NCBI RefSeq assembly: GCF_042650605.1
Contig: NZ_JBHSBN010000005.1
Location: 124,001 to 188,000 of the forward strand
DNA from: Micromonospora_J zhanjiangensis
GTDB lineage: Bacteria; Actinomycetota; Actinomycetes; Mycobacteriales; Micromonosporaceae
DNA length: 64,000 nt
Direction of reading: 5' to 3'
Shown here: positions 58,780 to 64,000 of the stretch, one piece after another
Numbering within the stretch: the stretch's first letter is position 1
Layout of the letters: each line of letters starts with the position of its first letter
Notes under the pieces: model-generated
What the model saw: the letters and a program-made list of their open reading frames with translations, nothing else
Told to the model about the DNA's origin: nothing
The model's database searches: none
Program-made: the position numbers and the translations under genes

Positions 58780-59067
58780 TCAGGCGGCTTCGCCGGTATG
58801 CCGGGCGAGGAACTCGTCGATCGCCCGACGGATGAGGCCCGAGCGGCCCCCCTTGTCGTTGCCGGCGAGTTCGTCCAGCCGGCGTACGGCGGTGGAGGAC
58901 AGCCGTACGCCGGTCACGATCATCGGCACGCTCTCCGGGGCGGGCGCCGGGCCCAGATCGGGGCCGCTGGTCGCGTCGCGGAGCAGCTCCGAAATGTCTC
59001 CGCCGCCGTCGAAGTACGCCACCAGTTCCTCGCGACTCATCGTTCGCGGATTTCGCTTCCTGGTCAT
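58780..59067 (-). CDS. Ribbon-helix-helix antitoxin (BrnA-like)
   Basis: A 95-residue protein. The C-terminal half is a ribbon-helix-helix unit (TGVRLSSTAVRRLDELAGND, KGGRSGLIRRAIDEFLARH). The N-terminal half (NPRTMSREELVAYFDGGGDI, SELLRDAT) is acidic and probably contacts the toxin. Its ATG overlaps the toxin stop as ATGA, giving the toxin-first order typical of BrnT/BrnA. It would also repress the operon. Confidence 0.8.
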   Translation of the reverse strand: MTRKRNPRTMSREELVAYFDGGGDISELLRDATSGPDLGPAPAPESVPMIVTGVRLSSTAVRRLDELAGNDKGGRSGLIRRAIDEFLARHTGEAA

Positions 59068-59339
59068 GAAGTTCCCTCCATCCACTGCTTGACCTCCTCG
59101 GGGGTGGCCTCCCGTACCGCCAGGATCGCGTAGCTGTTGACCTTGCCGACCCGTTCGCACAACACCATGATCACGCGGGCCGTCTCGGCCAGGCCGGCCA
59201 CTGCCAGCAGTAACGTCTCGATGTGGTTCTCAATCCGCTGTGGCGAGTAGAGCGCCTCGACCGCTTCCCGTTCGGAGACGCCGTGCCGTGCCGCGCTGGC
59301 CTTACCGGCGTCGGTCCATCCGTACTCCCGTTCCACCAC
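59064..59339 (-). CDS. BrnT-like toxin
   Basis: A 91-residue protein from GTG 59339 (VVEREYGWTDAGKASAARHG), with VSEREAVEALYSPQRIENHI, LLLAVAGLAETARVIMVLCE and AILAVREATPEEVKQWMEG. The pattern W-x-K-x4-HGVS-x2-EA, a central beta sheet, and C-terminal R-x-A-T-x2-E is that of BrnT-type RNase toxins. Weak points: similarity is by pattern only. The frame is open 21 codons further upstream but that would start before the operator repeat, so GTG 59339 is preferred, with a probably leaderless message. Confidence 0.7.
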   Translation of the reverse strand: MVEREYGWTDAGKASAARHGVSEREAVEALYSPQRIENHIETLLLAVAGLAETARVIMVLCERVGKVNSYAILAVREATPEEVKQWMEGTS

Positions 59340-59346
59340 CGTGCCA

Positions 59347-59364
59347 GCGTATAACGCGTATAAC
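59347..59364 (-). promoter_or_regulatory. Tandem 9-base repeat at the toxin-antitoxin promoter
   Basis: GCGTATAAC occurs twice in tandem (59347-59355 and 59356-59364). It contains the -10-like TATACG read leftward and ends 8 bases before the toxin start. RHH antitoxins bind short tandem repeats, so this is the likely autoregulatory site. Confidence 0.6.
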
Positions 59365-59533
59365 AATGGCGGGTCGCCGATGCGCCCTGCCATTGCTCCC
59401 ATCGCCAGCGGCAGCTGCGGTGTCGGTGGCTTCGAAGAGGTCTTGGCGCGTGCCGGCCCTGCTGGCTTGGCGGCTCCGCGCCAAGATCCGCCCCGGCCCG
59501 CCGCACGACGTCACGGAGGGTAGCCTTCCGGGG

Positions 59534-61255
59534 GTGTTTCCTACGGTGCGTGAGGTCTTGGCACTCGAACCGGTGCGGGTGGGTGCGCCGCGGGTGGTGG
59601 CGGGGGAGGCCGCGCTGGACCGGTTGGTGCGCTGGGTGCACGTCGCGGAGGTGCCGGACATCGCCACCCTGCTCGGCGGCGGCGAGTTGGTGCTGACCAC
59701 CGGCATCGGCCTGCCCGCCGACGACGACGGGCTGCGGGCGTTCGTCACCGGGCTGGCCGACGTCGGCATCTCCGGCCTGGTGATCGAGCTGGGCCGCCGG
59801 TACGCCGCCAGCGTTCCCCGGGTGATGGTGGTCGCCGCCGAACGGCGCGGCCTGCCGCTCGTCGAACTGCGCCGACCCACCCCGTTCGTGCCGATCACCG
59901 AAGCGGTGCACGCGCTGATCGTGGACGCCCAGCTCACCGAGTTGCGGGCCAGCGAGCAGATCCACCAGCGGTTCACCGAGTTGTCCGTCGACGGGGCGGA
60001 ACCGGCCGAGGTGGTCCGGCAGGCCGCCGAGTTGGCCGGCTGCCCGATGGTGCTGGAGAACCTGTCCCGGCAGGTGCTGGCCTACGACGCGGCGGGGGAG
60101 AGCGCGGGCCGGCTGCTGGACGGCTGGGAGCGGCACTCCCGGCGGATCCGGGTCGACGGCCGGACCGGCTACCACCCGGATACCGGCTGGCTGGTCACCA
60201 TGGTCGGCGCGCGCGGACAGGACTGGGGGCGGCTGCTGCTGCGCTGGCCCGGGCCGGACACCTCGTCGGCACCCCACGACATGCCGCCGTCGGGTGTGGC
60301 CACGCCGCCGTCCGGGCAGGTCACAGCGCCGACCCGGCTGGTCATCCTGGTCGAGCGGGCCGCCTCGACGCTCGCCCTGGGGAGGTTGATCCGGCGCGAC
60401 GCGGAGGGGTTGGAACGCCAGCTGCACCGCAACCTGCTGACCGCGCTGCTCGACCACGCCCGCCCGGTGGACGAGGTCGCGTTGCGGGCCCGGGCGCTGG
60501 GCGTACCGCTGGAGCGGCGGTGGCTGGTCGGCGTGGTGGTCCGGCACCGGGCCGACCAGCCCGGCCCGGAACCGGGCAGCGAGGCCGCCCAGGTCCGGCT
60601 GCGCGACCTGAGCGAGGCGGTGAGCGACGCGGTGCGCGAGGCCGGCCTCGCCGGCCTGGTCGCCGCCCTGGACGAGCAGGCCGTCGGGGTGCTGCTCACG
60701 CTGCACGACCAACAGGTCGAGGGGGCGGCGCTGGCCGCGTTCGCCGCGACCCTGGACCGGGTACGCCTCGGCGCGGCGCCGCCCCCGGCCGGCCCCGCCC
60801 CGGCCGGCGCGGTGATCGTCGCGGCCGGTTCCGGGGTGGCCACCGCCCGGGAGGCCCGCCGGTCGCTGATCGAGGCCCGGCAGGTGGCCGACGCGGCCCG
60901 GCGCGGACGCTGGGACGTCGTCGTGTTCCGGCTACCCGACGTCGGCCTGGCCGGGCTGCTGCACCTGCTGCGCGACGAGCCGCGGCTGCAGACCTTCGTC
61001 GAGCGGGAACTCGGCGCCCTGCTGTCGTACGACGCAGAACACCCCCGCGACCAGCTCCTGGACACCCTGCGGGCCTACCTGGACCACGGCCGGAACAAGT
61101 CCGCGGCGGCCGCCGCCGCCCACCTGTCCCGGCCCGCCTTCTACGACCGCCTCACCCGCATCGCGAAGATCACCGGCGCCAACCTCGACTCGGTAGAGGC
61201 CACCCTCTCCCTCCACGTAGCCCTCCGCGCCCGAGACGCCATCCAAAACCCCTAA
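59534..61255 (+). CDS. PucR-family transcriptional regulator
   Basis: A 573-residue regulator. The N-terminal PucR ligand domain is FPTVREVLALEPVRVGAPRV with LLGGGELVLTTGIGLPADDD. A GGDEF-like middle follows, and the C-terminal HTH_30 is DQLLDTLRAYLDHGRNKSAA with AAHLSRPAFYDRLTRIAKIT. The start GTG 59534 gives the canonical PucR N-terminus. Such proteins control purine, amino-acid or other nitrogen catabolism genes, usually next to them; none is visible here, so the target is unknown. Confidence 0.92.
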   Translation: MFPTVREVLALEPVRVGAPRVVAGEAALDRLVRWVHVAEVPDIATLLGGGELVLTTGIGLPADDDGLRAFVTGLADVGISGLVIELGRRYAASVPRVMVVAAERRGLPLVELRRPTPFVPITEAVHALIVDAQLTELRASEQIHQRFTELSVDGAEPAEVVRQAAELAGCPMVLENLSRQVLAYDAAGESAGRLLDGWERHSRRIRVDGRTGYHPDTGWLVTMVGARGQDWGRLLLRWPGPDTSSAPHDMPPSGVATPPSGQVTAPTRLVILVERAASTLALGRLIRRDAEGLERQLHRNLLTALLDHARPVDEVALRARALGVPLERRWLVGVVVRHRADQPGPEPGSEAAQVRLRDLSEAVSDAVREAGLAGLVAALDEQAVGVLLTLHDQQVEGAALAAFAATLDRVRLGAAPPPAGPAPAGAVIVAAGSGVATAREARRSLIEARQVADAARRGRWDVVVFRLPDVGLAGLLHLLRDEPRLQTFVERELGALLSYDAEHPRDQLLDTLRAYLDHGRNKSAAAAAAHLSRPAFYDRLTRIAKITGANLDSVEATLSLHVALRARDAIQNP

Positions 61256-61291
61256 CCCGCCCCTCCGCCCCCGGGGCCACCGGTTAGGCGG

Positions 61292-62635
61292 TTAGGCGGG
61301 GAGGGTTTTGAGGTAGTGAGGGGGGATGTGGTGGGTGGGGTGGGGGGTGAAGACGTCGGAGGCCGTGGCGGCGGGCCAGGCTTCTTTGGGGACGGCGGTC
61401 AGGATCGCTTGGAGGGGCTGGGCGTCGCGCCATTGGGGCTGGTCGGCCAGCAGGGACAGGGCCACCAGGGACTCCTCGACCTCGCCGACGCACTCGAACG
61501 GCTTGTGCGCGTCGATGCCGAGCAGTTCCAGGTAACCGGGCACCTGGGCCGGATCGGCCAGCATGTCCTTGCCGAAGATCCGGGTGAGCCGCTCCCGGGG
61601 CATGAACGGCGCCAGGGCCAGGAAGACGAACCGGCACTTCGGGCAGTCGCCGCACCACCGGGCGCTCGGGTCGTGCAGCTTGAACGCCCGGTTGCAACTG
61701 GTCACCACGTCGTCGTAGCGGTCGTGCCGGGCGAACAGCCGCGCGATGTGCAGCTCCGACAACGGGCGCAACAGCGAGAAGTACGGTTCTACCAGCCCGG
61801 CGTGTTCGGTCAGTGCGGCCCGCACCAGCCCTTCCGCCTCGACCCCCTTGGACCACTGGTGGTTGACCTCGTGACCGTTCCAGATCAGGTTCGGGTCGGA
61901 CGCGGACCGCTCGTTGGACATCACCACCGGGCCCAGCCCGTGCAGCACCGCGGTGGCCACCGCGATCAGCGAGTTGATCGCGGTGACCGGGATGTGACCG
62001 TTCAACGCGCCGGCCGCGTTCAGCTCGAACAGCGCCGGGTCGAGCTTGCGTCGGGCGGCCAGCGGGGTCAGCCCGGACGCCTCGTTCACCGAGACGATCA
62101 CGTGGTTCGGGTTGACCGAGAACGGCACCGGGTCCAACCCGGCCTCGCGCAGCGCCTCCAGGGTGACGATGGAGTCCTTGCCGCCACCCACCGCCGACAG
62201 CGGGCGCCGGTCGGTGGTGTCCACCGGGTCCGCGGGCGGGACCACGCCGCCGGGCACCTCGGGGACCAGTTCCAGCACGTGCGGCAGGTCGTTGCGGTAG
62301 GCGTACTCGGCGAGGCCCTTGGTGTAGATGGCCCGCAACAGCGCGACGGTGGCGTCGCCCAGCGGTGTCGGCGCCACCAGCCGGCGCGGCGCGGCGGCCT
62401 TGTAGTAGCTCACCCCGGCGAGCAGGTGCAGGATCTGCAGGACCCGGTCGAGGGTGGCCAGGGTGGCCTCGGACGGCGGCTCCGGCGGCACCGGAAGGGT
62501 GATCTTCTCGGCGAACCGCAGCTCACCGGCGGGACCGGTGAGGGCGTATTCGAAGGTGGCCTCGCCAGTGGCAAGATCCAACGAATAGGTCGGGAACGAG
62601 AAGGCGTCCATCTGCCGAAGCTGGTCGTTGAGCAC
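61292..62635 (-). CDS. murL: UDP-MurNAc-L-Ala-L-Glu epimerase
   Basis: A 447-residue enzyme that turns L-Glu into D-Glu within the peptidoglycan precursor, using ATP. The PP-loop-like segment LSAVGGGKDSIVTLEALREA, the middle VPVTAINSLIAVATAVLHG-type region (HIPVTAINSLIAVATAVLHG), VVMSNERSASDPNLIWNG, and a C-terminal CGDCPKCRFVFLALAPFMPR zinc-like cluster match MurL. Its divergent neighbour is murD2, which adds L-Glu. GTG 62635 is the start. Functional MurL has been described in Xanthomonas and Micromonospora. Confidence 0.9.
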   Translation of the reverse strand: MLNDQLRQMDAFSFPTYSLDLATGEATFEYALTGPAGELRFAEKITLPVPPEPPSEATLATLDRVLQILHLLAGVSYYKAAAPRRLVAPTPLGDATVALLRAIYTKGLAEYAYRNDLPHVLELVPEVPGGVVPPADPVDTTDRRPLSAVGGGKDSIVTLEALREAGLDPVPFSVNPNHVIVSVNEASGLTPLAARRKLDPALFELNAAGALNGHIPVTAINSLIAVATAVLHGLGPVVMSNERSASDPNLIWNGHEVNHQWSKGVEAEGLVRAALTEHAGLVEPYFSLLRPLSELHIARLFARHDRYDDVVTSCNRAFKLHDPSARWCGDCPKCRFVFLALAPFMPRERLTRIFGKDMLADPAQVPGYLELLGIDAHKPFECVGEVEESLVALSLLADQPQWRDAQPLQAILTAVPKEAWPAATASDVFTPHPTHHIPPHYLKTLPA

Positions 62636-62683
62636 ACGCCATACTAGTCCCGGCCCGGCCGTCGGCGAGTGAGGAGATCACCA

Positions 62684-64000
62684 GTGCGCCTGTCTGACCT
62701 GCGCGGACGTAGCGTGGCAGTCTGGGGGACCGGCCGGGAGGGCCGGGCCGCCGTCACCGCCGTCGCAGCAGCCGGACCGGCCAGCCTGGTCGCCGTCGAC
62801 GACAGCGCCAACTTCCTGTCGCTGCCCTGGGACGGCCCGCTCGCGGCCGCCGCCCCGCTGTACGGCGGGTCGGAGGGCTTCGACCAGCTCGCCGCGGCCG
62901 ACGTCGTGGTGCGTTCGCCGGGCGTGCCGCAGACCCACCCGTGGGTGATCGAGCTGCGCCGACGCGGCGTCACCATCACCGGCGGTACGGCGCTCTGGAT
63001 GGCCGACCACGCCGCCCGCACCGTCGGGGTGACCGGCAGCAAGGGCAAGAGCACCACCTCCAGCCTGATCAGCCACCTGCTCACCGAGTTGGGCCGGCCG
63101 AACGTCTTCGGCGGCAACATCGGGGTGCCGCTGCTGGGCCTGCCCGAGGCCGACCTGTACGTGCTGGAGCTGTCCAGCTACCAGTGCAGCGACCTGGTCG
63201 ACTCGCCCCGGGTCGCGGTGGTGACCGCGCTGTTCCCGGAACACCTGGACGCGCACGGCGGCGAACGGGAGTACTACCGGGACAAGCTCAACCTGCTCGC
63301 CCACCAGCCGGAGACGGTCGTGCTCAACGGCACCGACCCCCGGCTCGCCGCCGAGGTCGGCGACCTGCCGGCGGTTCGCGCGGGCCGGCCCGACTCCTGG
63401 CACGTCGCCCCCGGCCCGGACGGCACTCCCTGGCTGCACGCCGTCGACCGGCCGATCTTCCCGCGCGCGGTGTTCCCGCTGGTCGGCCGGCACAACGAGG
63501 GCAACCTGTGCGTGGCGCTGGCGGTGCTCGACGCGCTCGGGATCGACTGCGTGGCCGAACGGGACGCCGTCGCCGCCGCGGTCGCCGGCTTCCACGCGCT
63601 GGACCACCGGCTCAGCGAGATCGTCGACCCGACCGGGCTGACCTTCGTCGACGACACCCTGGCCACCAGCCCGTACGCCACCATGCACGCCATCGACGCG
63701 TACGCGGGTCGGCCGCTCACCGTGATCGTCGGCGGCAACGACCGGGGGGTGGACTACGCGCCGCTGCGCGAGCACCTGACCGACCGGACGGTCACCGTGA
63801 TCGGGATCCCGGACAGCGGCGAACGGATCGTCGCGGCGCTGCGCGACCTGCCGGCCGTACGCACCGAACTGGTCGAGGACCTGCCGGCGGCGGTACGGCT
63901 GTCCCGCGAGCTGACCCCGGCCGGCGGGGTGGTGCTGATGTCCCCGGCGGCGCCCAGCTACGGCCGGTTCCGCAACTACGAGCACCGCTCCGAGGTCTAC
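62684..64000 (+). CDS. murD2: UDP-MurNAc-L-alanine:L-glutamate ligase, 3'-truncated by the window
   Basis: A Mur-ligase reading 439 codons from GTG 62684 (GAGGAG upstream) to the window edge without a stop. The N-terminal domain begins VRLSDLRGRSVAVWGTGREG. The ATP-binding motif is VGVTGSKGKSTTSSLISHLL near residue 110, followed by LELSSYQCSDLVDSPRVAVV and the C-terminal domain DHRLSEIVDPTGLTFVDDTL, VIVGGNDRGVDYAPL. Pairing with divergent murL identifies it as MurD2, which adds L-Glu rather than D-Glu. It may lack only a short C-terminal piece. Confidence 0.9.
   Translation, partial: MRLSDLRGRSVAVWGTGREGRAAVTAVAAAGPASLVAVDDSANFLSLPWDGPLAAAAPLYGGSEGFDQLAAADVVVRSPGVPQTHPWVIELRRRGVTITGGTALWMADHAARTVGVTGSKGKSTTSSLISHLLTELGRPNVFGGNIGVPLLGLPEADLYVLELSSYQCSDLVDSPRVAVVTALFPEHLDAHGGEREYYRDKLNLLAHQPETVVLNGTDPRLAAEVGDLPAVRAGRPDSWHVAPGPDGTPWLHAVDRPIFPRAVFPLVGRHNEGNLCVALAVLDALGIDCVAERDAVAAAVAGFHALDHRLSEIVDPTGLTFVDDTLATSPYATMHAIDAYAGRPLTVIVGGNDRGVDYAPLREHLTDRTVTVIGIPDSGERIVAALRDLPAVRTELVEDLPAAVRLSRELTPAGGVVLMSPAAPSYGRFRNYEHRSEVY

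Noticed and set aside
1..64000. CRISPR arrays, tRNA or rRNA genes
   Set aside because: I saw no regularly spaced direct repeats and no cloverleaf or rRNA-like sequence by eye; a tRNAscan or Rfam search was not possible.

Overview
This window is high-GC actinobacterial chromosome, most likely from the family Micromonosporaceae. The basis is the strong GC bias at third codon positions, frequent GTG starts, GTGA/ATGA gene overlaps, and lineage-typical genes: a MurL/MurD2 pair, DUF3097, DUF397 with an XRE regulator, an InhA-like FabI, and a ferrochelatase with a C-terminal cysteine cluster. I saw no rRNA, tRNA or CRISPR array. Most of the window is core chromosome with small accessory islands.

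Layout. 0-2.7 kb: a truncated secreted protein, then a SLOG-like nucleotide-binding protein coupled to a membrane TrkA-N/RyR protein. 2.8-10.2 kb: Xaa-Pro aminopeptidase, asparagine synthetase, secreted LPMO-CBM2, a sugar kinase, and a metallo-hydrolase overlapping an FlK-like thioesterase. 10.3-16 kb: a GTGA-linked PH-domain operon and a divergent MoxR/DUF58/VWA operon, ending with a 29-codon membrane ORF. 16.5-21.9 kb: an eroded region with a DUF1023 hydrolase relic, a histidine kinase read in one frame into its response regulator through a C7 tract, a TnpB gene with a probable omega-RNA, a decayed IS110 transposase and a tiny zinc-ribbon gene.

22-30.5 kb: fabG-fabI-hemH and a HAD phosphatase, DUF3097, a serine hydrolase, NfeD and an SPFH protein. 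30.6-41.3 kb: a TIR-TM-WD40 protein, a PadR/FAD-monooxygenase pair, GNAT and two YjbR-like genes, a Tat-exported serine hydrolase and an OmpR-type two-component pair. 41.3-50.2 kb: a plant-polysaccharide locus with two CE4 deacetylases, GH43, a CUT1 ABC importer without its own ATPase, a LacI regulator and a secreted CBM2-only protein. Operator-like palindromes with shared CCGGAA half-sites are scattered through it.

50.2-59.5 kb: regulator/target pairs with clear operators (MerR/aldo-keto reductase, MarR/azoreductase), an XRE-DUF397 cassette with long hairpins beyond both ends, TrmH, type-2 argG with a leaderless promoter, TetR, and a BrnT/BrnA-like toxin-antitoxin pair. 59.5-64 kb: a PucR regulator, then divergent murL and murD2, which make the D-glutamate-containing peptidoglycan precursor by the epimerase route; murD2 runs off the window edge.

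No large new system is certain. The leads I would follow first are the SLOG/TrkA-RyR module, the homopolymer-dependent kinase-regulator fusion, the TIR-WD40 protein, and the long A/T-containing hairpins between convergent genes.
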